DNA of 64,000 nucleotides, from positions 62,001-126,000 of the forward strand of contig CAZIUL010000009.1 of NCBI GenBank assembly GCA_964542475.1, written 5' to 3'. Both the position numbers and the translations under genes were made by a program. The DNA is from CAZIUL01 sp964542475. Lineage in GTDB: Bacteria; Planctomycetota; B15-G4; CAYZWU01. The notes beneath the pieces are model-generated. The model searched no databases. It was not told the origin of the DNA and saw only the letters and a list, made by a program, of their open reading frames with translations. This document shows positions 18,294-27,613 of this stretch, one piece after another; the stretch's first letter is position 1; each line of letters begins with the position of its first letter.

Positions 18294-21200
18294 CTAATAC
18301 TTAAACCTCATCCGCACGTAGTCGATTTGTGGTTTTTTGCTTTCCGGACTCAGGGTGCCAATCCAAGCTGAATCGAGCCTGATACGAAAACGGATGAACT
18401 GCTTCCCGGATAACTCGGTCAGGTCGTGTGTCCATGTGTCTTCGTTAACAACAGCTGGGTCTTCGTTCGCAACCTTTGATCCCGGGATCAGCGCATCGGT
18501 TCCCTGGAACTGAAAAGCCACATGGTTGTCCTCCGGGATATAGTCGATTTGGGCCACCTTACTATCCGGGGCTTCAACCTTGAAGTCGTTGGAGTCCTCA
18601 TCATCGGGAGGAGTTGCACCGTTCAACACATAATGACCGATAGTATATGCCTCAGCCCACGACTGTCCGCCTATGGTGGTTTCCCTGACCCCCCTGAAAC
18701 CGTCCAGCAAGTCAGGAAATGTACCCGGTTCCGGGTTTTCGAACCAGAAATACGGCGGGATTTCATCGTTGATAGGGTTCCTGTCGATAATACGCCCCAT
18801 GTCGATCCACTTGGACACTGCATACGTATGCGAGCTTATGGTGGACTTGGTCTTATACGGATCCACAAGGCATTCAGTGGTTCTGGGAAACTCACCATAG
18901 TAGTTCTTGGGAGTGCCCTTGACCCGGACCTCAAAACGGGAATAGTAGACTTGCTGGCCTGCATTATAATGCTTCATCTTGTCAGGCTCCCATTGGATCT
19001 TGCAGATGTCGCATTCAACCGATGTCCATTCTTTCGGCTCTCCATCAGGCCACCCCACCATGACCAGGTCGTTCTCCGGATCAGGCACCATAAGTTGAAT
19101 GAGGCCGTATCCTCCATACCCGCCGTCTCCGCGTGACCAGGAACAAAAAGCCGAATAATTCAGGAGCCCGTTGCCTGGTTGGATTTTGCATGGCTCCAGG
19201 ATTCCAACATAACCCACTCCAGTGGTTTCCTTGGCGTCATCTCCCCAACCCCCAGCCACATTGAGACAACCGTTTTCTTCGATTGTGATGGTCTTTGCGG
19301 AGTTCAGGATGATGGCTCCTCCGCTGCCACCTCCCGCACCGCCTCCGAAACTGGAATGGCCGATCACTTCACCGCCCCCTCCTCGCCCGCCCATAGCATA
19401 TATACAGCCGGTGCTCTCTATGCTGATTCCCTCCAGGCTGTGGATTGCGATGGAGCCGCTGCCGCCGCCGCCGCCGCCGCCCTTGGAATCGTAACAGCTT
19501 GCAGCCTTGGGAGGATTTTGCGCCGCGCCCTGACCCTTTGTAACCGGGCGCATGCTGTCCAGCCGTGAACCACCGCCACCCCCGCCCTGTCCGCCGATAA
19601 GCTCTTTCACCTCGCCGTATTCACCGATGAAATCGTTGTCCTCATCTCCATCCTTGAAAACCAAGTTTCCAATATCCCCGGGATGAGGTGCATGATCAAT
19701 GTGCTCATCACCGGTGTTTCCGAACTCGTTTATCTTCGTCTGTTCATCAAGAGGATCGCCTTCATGCCATGTAGGATCGTATTCGTAAGATCCATCCCAC
19801 CACTCCCAGACGTCCCTGATATAAAACTCCCCATCTTCATCCACACCATACTGCCCCTTCCCAGGATATCCTATATGTCCTTCCTGGTAAAAGGAGCCTC
19901 CTCCGCCGCCTGCGCCGCGGCTGTCAGGATCATTTTTCGAACCCTGCCAGGGAACAAACTTGTCCTTTGCGCCGCTCTCACCCCCAAAACCTCCTGTCTG
20001 CTTGATGTTGCCTGGACCATAGCCTCTCTCGCCGGTCGGCACGGATTGAAGGTCTGTCAGGTTCTTGAAATTCGGGGGGATGGGAGGCTGACCCATGCCG
20101 CCGCGGCCGCCGCCGGGTCCCGGGGGGCCGCCAGGCGTCGGCATGAACGCAGAATTGAAAGTGGTGTCATTTGTTCCATTCTGCCCGGAAACGTCGATCG
20201 TGCCCCCTATCGTCACTTCTCCTGTAGCCGTAAAAACCAATGGTTTTGATCCCATGGCCATCACAGTCACACCGTACGGTATATTGATCTCCCTGAAATG
20301 GAACTCACCGGTCTTGATAATAACAGGTTTTGTTATGTCAGGAGTTGCACCGTTGTTCAGAGGCAGCGGCTGGTAATCAGTATCCAGCATCACGATCGAT
20401 GCCACACCAACCACGGGGCGGAAATCTCCGAGTTCCCCGCTACCGCTGAGACCGAGCCCGGCAAGAAGGTGCTTGTACTCAGGAGGTTGGCCATCCAAAT
20501 CCTGAACGTTCCAGATAGCTCTGGCGTTGGCGAGCTCGTGCTTAGTCTGTTCCATCTCGTTATCGAGGAACTCTTCCATGAAGAAGTCTTCGATAACCGC
20601 ATCACCTGGACCGGGATCATAGGTTTCGAAGCTTCCAACGAATTCGGCACCGTACGGATCGAAGCCATAGTTTTCGTGCATGCTTCCACCGCTCAGGTTC
20701 TTCAATGAAAAACGCACCATCATCTCGATGCGCTTTCCTATCGGGAGAATTCCGGAAGGTTCGAGCTTGACCGTAGCCCCGTGATATGAGTTGTTCAAAA
20801 GAGTAACCGTTCCACCCAGCTCGTAATGCCTGAGCGCGAAGTCTACCCTTCTATCGGAGGTCAGCTGTGCATCGTCGATCGCATGGGTTTCCTTCACAGA
20901 CCCGGTTTGCAGGTCCAGATGGACCACCTCCATAGCGTTGGCCTCATAAAGAACCATTGTGTCGATATGAAAAAAATCCAAGCTGCAGTAATCGCCTGAA
21001 AGGCCGGACACCACGGTCTCACAGGTCAGGTTGGAGTTGATCTTTTCGATGGATGAGATGGCGTTCGGCGTGCCGGGATCATATACCCTAAGGCCGTAAA
21101 GAGCACCGTCCCTGCCCATGGTCAGATCCACGAAGTCTCCAAGGCCGGCTACCAATGTTCCGAGCACGACCACAGCTCCGGTGTCCACGTCGATTTCCAA

Positions 21201-22391
21201 AAGGGAAGTTCCAAGGTCGTTCAAACCATAAAGCTTGCGCTGCAGCTCGGTATCCAGACGGATACAGATCGAACTTGCCTTGACTCCCAAAGGGCTGAAT
21301 AACCTTTCGTTGGACAGCTCGCAGATCGTAAACGGCGGAGTGCCTGAAATATTCTCGAAGTCCGCGTCATAAAGGGCGGTCTCTGAGCAGACCAGCATCA
21401 TGTGCTGTTTCGTTGCCACAATCGACTTGACACCTACCTTGGTCATGTTGAAAAACGTATACCCCAGAAACTCGAACTCATCCGAGCCTGCTTCCATCAT
21501 CGCAAGATATCCAAGCTCGGAGAATGTCTCGTCAACAGCCGTGTACATGACTGAATCATCGTATGCGAGAAATATGTTCTCCTCACTGACGGTATCCCCA
21601 TCAAGGTCCGAGCCCTGGATGTTATCGCTGTCAAAATCAAGGGGCTGATCGAACTGAATCTCGATGTCCCTTGGCGCGGGAAAACCCTGCAACTCGCCTG
21701 AAACACTGTTGATGGGGAAATCCACGGTGCCGTCCACAGGATCGGTGGTCACCACTCCGGGTGGCAGGACCGGCTGGTTCTTGAAGAAAAAAGCAGGCAT
21801 TTCTTCGGGCCAGGTTGTAAACTCGATCGGAAAATCCACACCTGGATCAATGGCAACCAGATCTTCGATACTCCCCGATGTTCCGGTCGGTACAAAAACG
21901 GTGTATGTATAACCCGGCAGAAGACCCGGGACGTTTTGGGCCACCGCATTTATCGAAAGATCGATCTCCCCCGTGGGTATATAGGGAGTAAAAACAACTA
22001 CGTTGTCCATGATCTCGTATGTGCCCCTGGCAACGATTAGGTTCTTTGTCCCATCGAGAGCAACATCCGGGCCCTGATAATCCAAGCCGGGGTTGGCATT
22101 GATGAGAATGTTCCCTGAATGGACATCACCCGCTACCGGATCGGAAAAGGTGAACAGGACCTGCTGGCTCAACGGCACATTCGCAGGAGGTGTTTTCGTA
22201 GCTCCTGACAAGTCGGTGTATTCGGGAAAGGTTATGGATGTCAGCGTCTGGCCTTTGTATCCGGCCCCTCCATGTCCGCCGCCGCCGCCACCGCCGCCGC
22301 CGCCGCAGCTCGACAGGGCAAACGTAAACAGGAACGAGCAAAACAAAACCACTGAAAACCGAGCAGGATGAAATGCCTTAAACCGTTTCAT
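18294..22391 (-). CDS. giant glycine-rich surface lipoprotein with Ig-like and propeller-like regions
   Basis: From the ATG at 22391 (AAGGA upstream) the protein has about 1365 residues. It opens with a lipoprotein signal ending FALSSC followed by ten Gly. Residues up to about 280 contain Ig-like modules (VLFTFSDPVAGDVHSGNILI, IEIQFDQPLDFDSDNI). Residues of about 300-520 have short repeats such as 'GLNDLGTSLLEIDVDTGAVV' that suggest a beta-propeller. From about 720 there are Gly-rich blocks alternating with strands of the form SIAIHSLEGISIESTGCIYA and AIILNSAKTITIEENGCLNV, matching the pattern in the 3063-6467 protein. The C-terminus ends with 'FIRFRIRLDSAW...PQIDYVRMRFKY', the shared terminal module. 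Confidence 0.85.
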   Translation of the reverse strand: MKRFKAFHPARFSVVLFCSFLFTFALSSCGGGGGGGGGGHGGAGYKGQTLTSITFPEYTDLSGATKTPPANVPLSQQVLFTFSDPVAGDVHSGNILINANPGLDYQGPDVALDGTKNLIVARGTYEIMDNVVVFTPYIPTGEIDLSINAVAQNVPGLLPGYTYTVFVPTGTSGSIEDLVAIDPGVDFPIEFTTWPEEMPAFFFKNQPVLPPGVVTTDPVDGTVDFPINSVSGELQGFPAPRDIEIQFDQPLDFDSDNIQGSDLDGDTVSEENIFLAYDDSVMYTAVDETFSELGYLAMMEAGSDEFEFLGYTFFNMTKVGVKSIVATKQHMMLVCSETALYDADFENISGTPPFTICELSNERLFSPLGVKASSICIRLDTELQRKLYGLNDLGTSLLEIDVDTGAVVVLGTLVAGLGDFVDLTMGRDGALYGLRVYDPGTPNAISSIEKINSNLTCETVVSGLSGDYCSLDFFHIDTMVLYEANAMEVVHLDLQTGSVKETHAIDDAQLTSDRRVDFALRHYELGGTVTLLNNSYHGATVKLEPSGILPIGKRIEMMVRFSLKNLSGGSMHENYGFDPYGAEFVGSFETYDPGPGDAVIEDFFMEEFLDNEMEQTKHELANARAIWNVQDLDGQPPEYKHLLAGLGLSGSGELGDFRPVVGVASIVMLDTDYQPLPLNNGATPDITKPVIIKTGEFHFREINIPYGVTVMAMGSKPLVFTATGEVTIGGTIDVSGQNGTNDTTFNSAFMPTPGGPPGPGGGRGGMGQPPIPPNFKNLTDLQSVPTGERGYGPGNIKQTGGFGGESGAKDKFVPWQGSKNDPDSRGAGGGGGSFYQEGHIGYPGKGQYGVDEDGEFYIRDVWEWWDGSYEYDPTWHEGDPLDEQTKINEFGNTGDEHIDHAPHPGDIGNLVFKDGDEDNDFIGEYGEVKELIGGQGGGGGGSRLDSMRPVTKGQGAAQNPPKAASCYDSKGGGGGGGSGSIAIHSLEGISIESTGCIYAMGGRGGGGEVIGHSSFGGGAGGGSGGAIILNSAKTITIEENGCLNVAGGWGDDAKETTGVGYVGILEPCKIQPGNGLLNYSAFCSWSRGDGGYGGYGLIQLMVPDPENDLVMVGWPDGEPKEWTSVECDICKIQWEPDKMKHYNAGQQVYYSRFEVRVKGTPKNYYGEFPRTTECLVDPYKTKSTISSHTYAVSKWIDMGRIIDRNPINDEIPPYFWFENPEPGTFPDLLDGFRGVRETTIGGQSWAEAYTIGHYVLNGATPPDDEDSNDFKVEAPDSKVAQIDYIPEDNHVAFQFQGTDALIPGSKVANEDPAVVNEDTWTHDLTELSGKQFIRFRIRLDSAWIGTLSPESKKPQIDYVRMRFKY

Positions 22392-22484
22392 GGTTCCAAT
22401 TCCTTTATATTGAAAACCGAGCCATACAATAAAAACTCGCATTTCCTGTACAAAAACTACGGCATCAGCTTCCAGATGCCATTG

Positions 22485-25400
22485 CTAATCTTCAACGATC
22501 AGATAAGGAATCACAATCGAGTCTATGCTGGGAACCACCCCAGCATCCACATTTGCTGTAAACAGGGCCTTGAAACGAATATAATTGTAATTCTTATATG
22601 CCATATTCACATTGAAACCCATAACCTCGCCAGGCTGAACCCACCCTGATTGACTGCCCGGGATATAAGGATTGGCCGTGGTTTGAAAGCTGAGGTCCAA
22701 GCCTGTCCCTTCAGGGATATTTTCCAGATCCGGCAATATAATCGGGTTAATGAACTGCATGTCATAACCGCCTTGGATATCAGTGCCGAGATAAGGCGAC
22801 ACTATTGTAGATTTCCGTTTTACGTAGTCGAAGATCATGAAATACCGCGAATTGTCGCCGTATTTACCTGTAAAATTTGTCAAGGGGCCCTGGGCATTCG
22901 GATATTTGCCTGGTTGTGTACAACCGTAGACAAGGCCAATGACGGAGTTTGGACTGGTAGGATCGTCACCGCGTGTGTATACCCTGAACCTCGGCAGCGC
23001 GCTGGACAAGATCGCTGCATGATAGGTAAAACCGTTACTTATTGATGCGCTGGCCTTCGTGTTCGGGTCCGTCCTGTACTCGATAAGCATGGACTGGTTC
23101 GAGTCGTATTCAAAGCCCGGATTTCCGACCGGTTTGTCAAACTCCGGCCACGGTACGTAGTAAAAAAAATTCTGACTCCCAGCGTTTTTGGGCGCGTAGA
23201 GGTTATGCCAGTCCATTGAATAGGGCACACCATCATTGTTTTTCCCGAGCACAACTGTATGGACATAAGGCTGGCGGTTTTGATTGAAATTCTGAACGAG
23301 ACCGCTTTGGGGGTGGTCCGGGATCCCATCGCAATTATCGTCGTTTGACAAAGGTACAATGTTTGTCAATGAAATGAGAATCGACATCTTCTCAATCACT
23401 GAGTTCGTTATCCAGCCGCCGATAGGAGCCCAGGAAAGGCCGATCAGATCCAGAACCGTATCCTCATAAGCAAGTATATCCGGGGAACAATCGCCCCGCC
23501 GGTATGTGTGTTGAAACCGGCTCCCGTATGAACTGTTAACCGGCGTACCCGTGCCGAAGGGGAGTGCGAACAACGGATCCGGATAGTGCGGCGAGGACGG
23601 GGGTGGTGGATTCCATTCGTCGAAAATATGTTCAATGAACTCCACTGAATGTCCGCTCAAAAAACCGTTCAGGCCTAACGCGATGTCAGCGATGTGTGGA
23701 CCATAGACCATGGGATCGCCTTGGCCATCGACCTGGTGGTCATAAAAGATACCACCCGAGATGGGCGGGTTTCCCACAGTTCCTGTTTCCGGCAAGCCCA
23801 TGAACCTGTGCACCAAAACGCCGTTCTCCGGACGGCTCTCCGGGTCAGGCGCTGCTTGAATGTTGAACTCGTACTTAAAATCCACCGCGGGCGGAAACGC
23901 CCCGTAACCCGTGCTGTCCGAATACGCCACGCACCATTTGCTCCCTTTATCGAAAAAGTAAGCGGGCAGCCCCAAAGCCTGTCCCCCGAGGCTCATGACC
24001 CCCAACACGCCGATCTTTTCCAGATCCTCTTCTACGCCCTCGGGCAGGTCATCGCCGAAAGAATCGTAAAAATCATTCAAGACCTGATCAGGGGGCACCG
24101 TGCGAATCGTCATGCGAAGAGATTTGGGCTGACCACCGAAGCCTACCAGCTGTTCCCCGGTAAGGCCGAACTGGTCGTCAACTATCGGTTCGAATGAAAG
24201 AATGCTGTTGCTTTTACGTGCTGCCGTACGACCGACTTTCATGTAGTCGAAACCGGGATCTTCGATGTTCACGGAGCCTTTACAAACATAAAAAGTTTCG
24301 TACGGTCTGAACGAACCCGGATCCATGGCTTCTGAAAACCGGAAAGAAAGCCGCCAGTTGGAATCTACAGAATTGGTTCCGCTGGAGCCGGGATCGTAGT
24401 CAACTTCCTCCCAGATCTCATCGTTCTCGTTCCACTCCTCCCAGATCACGAAATTGAAAAGATCGGAGTTCTTGGCATCCTCAAGATCATCATCGTCTTT
24501 AGGGTAGTTATCCGGGTCTACGGCGGCCAAAGGATCTCCGGTTCCTGGGATCGGTTCGAAAAACTCGGCCCGCTGCAGGTGGTACTCGTCCGGATCCTGG
24601 ACGCCTGGAATACCGGGATCAGGCGGGACGTTGAACTGTCCCACTATATAAAGTGTGTCCGGCGTGTTGTGATCGACGCGTACTTTCTCCTCTGTCGCCG
24701 TATTTTGGCGCAGCGTCAACAGTGCTCCCGCCCACTCCCCATCGCCTCCGTTTGCTTCATCGTTGAAGCTGTTTTCCGGGTTCTGGGGGTCCCAGATCGG
24801 GCCCATATCCGGGTCAACTATCGCTGTCAATCCGGAACCGTTGCCCACGGAACCCTCCTCGTCCTGATCGGAAGGATACCTTACTTCCCGTATGATCCTG
24901 GGCGGTGTCAGGTCAGGGAGAAAACCATTGAAAGAAATGTCTCCGAAGTTGATGAAATCGAGATAGGTATTTCCGGGATTGAAGCCTACCGGCTTGCCCG
25001 GTGTTCCCAGAAGATCTTCCCTCGCGCTCAATGAGGTGCCGGTAGCGGATTGGAGAACGTTGTTTCCTGTTCCTTCCGAGTAAATCCTGATTCTCAGGTA
25101 TCCATCCTGAGAGGCTATTGGGTTCCCTGCCTGGTCGAATATGAGGGGGCTAGCTGGAAAACCCACCGCACCCTCGACAACCGGATTCAAAACCAACCTG
25201 TCGCCAAACAGCACCGCTTCAACCGAAATCAAATTATCAATATCCGTCCTGATCTGGACCGGGCTCTGAGCCGTTAAAAAACCGTTACCGTCTAGGTTAA
25301 GGCACTTGCTGTCCAGCTCCTTCGAAAAATCCAGGATCAACACACTGTTTCTTGGAATAATCGGTACCTTGAAAGACGAGTTGGGGAGATCCGTGAGACC

Positions 25401-25751
25401 GAAAGAACCAAGGTCGAGCTTCTTCACTTGGTTAAGCGGCATGCCAGGATCGAAAAGCGATTTGGGGTAACCGCTCACCAGGAGTCCGGTGATGGGGTCC
25501 GTCTCGATAATGGTTTCCGGGCTGACCACTTCAGCAACATTCCCCGCAGGATCAAGCAGTGACCTTCCGAAATATATCTCTTCCAGATAAAATTCGCTAT
25601 CCCCTTGTTGCCCACCGGGATTGGAAGAACCACCTCCTCCACCCCCGCCGCCCCCGCCGCCCCCGCCGCCGCATCCCCCAAGAACCACGGCGACGACAAG
25701 AAAAGAACCAAAGCATACCTTACCGAATCTAACTGCTGTGGACCCACTCAT
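22485..25751 (-). CDS. giant surface lipoprotein with poly-glycine tether
   Basis: The product has 1088 residues and starts at the ATG at 25751. The lipoprotein signal ends VVLGGC, and 14 consecutive Gly follow. Ig-like segments are seen near 110-150 (SVLILDFSKELDSKCLNLDG) and near 470 (WRLSFRFSEAMDPGSF). Unlike its two relatives it has no Gly-rich strand repeats in the body. It keeps the common C-terminal module (NYIRFKALFTANVDAGVVPS then IDSIVIPYL). It is the first gene of a run of three lipoprotein genes on the minus strand, downstream of a 530-bp AT-rich region. Confidence 0.85.
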   Translation of the reverse strand: MSGSTAVRFGKVCFGSFLVVAVVLGGCGGGGGGGGGGGGGGSSNPGGQQGDSEFYLEEIYFGRSLLDPAGNVAEVVSPETIIETDPITGLLVSGYPKSLFDPGMPLNQVKKLDLGSFGLTDLPNSSFKVPIIPRNSVLILDFSKELDSKCLNLDGNGFLTAQSPVQIRTDIDNLISVEAVLFGDRLVLNPVVEGAVGFPASPLIFDQAGNPIASQDGYLRIRIYSEGTGNNVLQSATGTSLSAREDLLGTPGKPVGFNPGNTYLDFINFGDISFNGFLPDLTPPRIIREVRYPSDQDEEGSVGNGSGLTAIVDPDMGPIWDPQNPENSFNDEANGGDGEWAGALLTLRQNTATEEKVRVDHNTPDTLYIVGQFNVPPDPGIPGVQDPDEYHLQRAEFFEPIPGTGDPLAAVDPDNYPKDDDDLEDAKNSDLFNFVIWEEWNENDEIWEEVDYDPGSSGTNSVDSNWRLSFRFSEAMDPGSFRPYETFYVCKGSVNIEDPGFDYMKVGRTAARKSNSILSFEPIVDDQFGLTGEQLVGFGGQPKSLRMTIRTVPPDQVLNDFYDSFGDDLPEGVEEDLEKIGVLGVMSLGGQALGLPAYFFDKGSKWCVAYSDSTGYGAFPPAVDFKYEFNIQAAPDPESRPENGVLVHRFMGLPETGTVGNPPISGGIFYDHQVDGQGDPMVYGPHIADIALGLNGFLSGHSVEFIEHIFDEWNPPPPSSPHYPDPLFALPFGTGTPVNSSYGSRFQHTYRRGDCSPDILAYEDTVLDLIGLSWAPIGGWITNSVIEKMSILISLTNIVPLSNDDNCDGIPDHPQSGLVQNFNQNRQPYVHTVVLGKNNDGVPYSMDWHNLYAPKNAGSQNFFYYVPWPEFDKPVGNPGFEYDSNQSMLIEYRTDPNTKASASISNGFTYHAAILSSALPRFRVYTRGDDPTSPNSVIGLVYGCTQPGKYPNAQGPLTNFTGKYGDNSRYFMIFDYVKRKSTIVSPYLGTDIQGGYDMQFINPIILPDLENIPEGTGLDLSFQTTANPYIPGSQSGWVQPGEVMGFNVNMAYKNYNYIRFKALFTANVDAGVVPSIDSIVIPYLIVED

Positions 25752-26212
25752 GTAACTTACCCTCAGCAATAAAACCCTCAGAATCCAATTAAGCTTGGCT
25801 GCAACACAAAACCAGTACCGACAATTGAAAACTCAAGCCTTCAATCAGAAAACCTGGAGCCCTTGTAAAATCATATACAAAAAGCGCCTACCGGGATTTT
25901 TTGGTCGATTCGCAACCTTGGCTCGGAAAAGACACAATAAGATTTTCGAAACAATATAGCCAATATGAATTTTAATCGAAATATCGGTTAAATCAAACTA
26001 ATAACCTCCATTCCATAGCCGATAAAGCACTTAAAGCAATTACCATTCCCTCTCGGAACACAATGGTTGCCTGCAACCACATAGTGTACAACGAATTACA
26101 CAAACACAACTTTTGGCTCGGGATCAGGTTGGTATCACAATGAGTGCCAAATCGCTCATCTTCTGTTTCAGTGGTAATATACTCACAACTCTCAAAACAG
26201 TAACCGGCTATC
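25752..26212. promoter_or_regulatory. AT-rich upstream region of the lipoprotein run
   Basis: This 461-bp stretch has no credible gene and must hold the promoter of the lipoprotein genes. It contains TGGCTCGGAA at 25919-25928, TGGCTCGGGA at 26114-26123 and ATAGTGTAC at 26081-26089. The same words occur upstream of the other giant lipoprotein at 6467. No clear -35/-10 pair or sigma-54 site could be fixed. Confidence 0.4.
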
Positions 26213-26280
26213 TAACCCGATTATTTCATACTCTTCGTCGCGAGGTCCCCGAGCAGAATAGGATGAAAAAATCGGGCTTA
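26213..26280. repeat. MITE-like repeat family 1, copy C (68 bp)
   Basis: Left end TAACCCGATTATTTCATACT and right end (reverse complement) TAAGCCCGATTTTTTCATCC match the family-1 terminal repeats. The internal part is reduced to the GTCGCGAGG block. The element ends 2 bp from the stop codon of the MnmE-like gene. Confidence 0.82.
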
Positions 26281-26282
26281 GT

Positions 26283-27518
26283 TCAGGGATGAGTCATGGG
26301 ACATGGATACAGGTAGCTATCGAGCCTTGAGCAAAGCCTCGAATCGGGCGTTAGCGTCTCCAGGGCTTTTCTTGCTCTTCTAACCATCGCAAGCTGTCTT
26401 CGGTTCACCAACACTGGTTCTTCCCGGACAACAAGCTTCCTTAATCCCAGAGACAGGGCCATTTTTTCGAGAAGCGGTTCGAGCCCGACCCTATTTAAAG
26501 CTGAGACATTTACAGACATTGCTCCTCGACTCATAGAAAAGGAGGCCGGCTGGATTTCTTTCCCTCGCTTCATTAGGTCCACTTTGTTATGAACGATGAT
26601 AAGCCTTTTCTTCTCGTTTGTCGGGCGCTCATGGCTCTTGCTGAACGATGCGAATGATTCGGCTTCCCTGCAGTCAACCACGAAAATGAAAAGATCACCG
26701 TCGCGCTTGAGGTGCCCGGCCACCTGAAAAGCTTTGCGCATCAGCTCGGAGCCGCTGCAGCTCTGTTCGCCCGGTAAATCGAAAAGGCGTACCGGAAACC
26801 CATCGAGCAGCAGTCCGGCCTCAACAGGATCCCTGGTGGTTCCCGGTGTCTTTGAGGTCAATGCCCGGTGCTCGTCAAGAAGGGCGTTGAAAAGCGTGGA
26901 CTTCCCAGCGTTGGCAGGGCCATGGATAACTACCCTGGGTGAGCTGTGGAGAAACCTCCCCACGCTGTAGCTCTCCTCGAGACGAATCGCCGATTTCAAG
27001 GCCGATGGCACCGTCCCATCATCGGTTTTATGCTCCTCGGAACGAAGCACCAGTAGTGCCCCGACCAGCTTTTGTAACTTCTCCCTGAGAGTACCTCCTA
27101 GCAGGTGGGCAATAACAGCGGCCTGATTGCCGCCCTCACCGCGAAGCAGGTCGGTCAACAGGTCGTGGTCCAATGTTTTTTTCTGTAAAAGCCGGTCCCA
27201 GGAGGTTGCTTGCGCTCCGTAAGATGTCAGCAGCTCCAAAATGGATGAGGCGGGAGCCGAACCTCCGTGACAACAGATTTCATAGGCGGGAGGAGCCGTG
27301 CTCGTGCACACAACAAGCACTTCATCCAGAAGCCTGCCGGCGCGCTCGATAAAACCATAAGCTGCACGGCTGTCCGCTGGAAGCGGTGGCCTGTCGGTTC
27401 GAGCCCGCCGGAAAAAACGAGCCAGCAACCCCTCGGATCCGATGCCTGTCAGCAGAATGACGGCAACACCTGACGGCGACCGCGGAGTCAGGAGAGCAAC
27501 AAGAGGCATGTCGATCAT
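26283..27518 (-). CDS. mnmE: degenerate MnmE-like GTPase
   Basis: From the ATG at 27518 the protein has 411 residues against the usual 450 or so. The GTPase domain is intact: GPANAGKS near 200-207, TTRD near 227, DLPG near 247 and NKVD near 311. The N-terminal MnmE fold is recognisable (VALLTPRSPSGVAVI, CCHGG), but the usual SYTGED segment is missing. The C-terminal helical domain lacks the final CIGK box that carries the reactive cysteine. MnmE with MnmG modifies the wobble uridine of several tRNAs; this form may have lost or changed that reaction. A repeat element starts 2 bp after the stop. It lies downstream of coaX. Confidence 0.75.
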   Translation of the reverse strand: MIDMPLVALLTPRSPSGVAVILLTGIGSEGLLARFFRRARTDRPPLPADSRAAYGFIERAGRLLDEVLVVCTSTAPPAYEICCHGGSAPASSILELLTSYGAQATSWDRLLQKKTLDHDLLTDLLRGEGGNQAAVIAHLLGGTLREKLQKLVGALLVLRSEEHKTDDGTVPSALKSAIRLEESYSVGRFLHSSPRVVIHGPANAGKSTLFNALLDEHRALTSKTPGTTRDPVEAGLLLDGFPVRLFDLPGEQSCSGSELMRKAFQVAGHLKRDGDLFIFVVDCREAESFASFSKSHERPTNEKKRLIIVHNKVDLMKRGKEIQPASFSMSRGAMSVNVSALNRVGLEPLLEKMALSLGLRKLVVREEPVLVNRRQLAMVRRARKALETLTPDSRLCSRLDSYLYPCPMTHP

Positions 27519-27613
27519 CTTTTCACGAAAAGTAGATAAAAGTGTGCTGCTGTACCGCACGGGTATAGACGGTCTTCAAGAGGCCGGTGCCAAATAACAC
27601 CACCACGTCCGAA

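Noticed and set aside
26110..26130. Possible sigma-54 site near GTGCCA on the plus strand upstream of the lipoproteins
   Set aside because: Ten bases before the CC the sequence is TC rather than GC, so the -12 element is missing.
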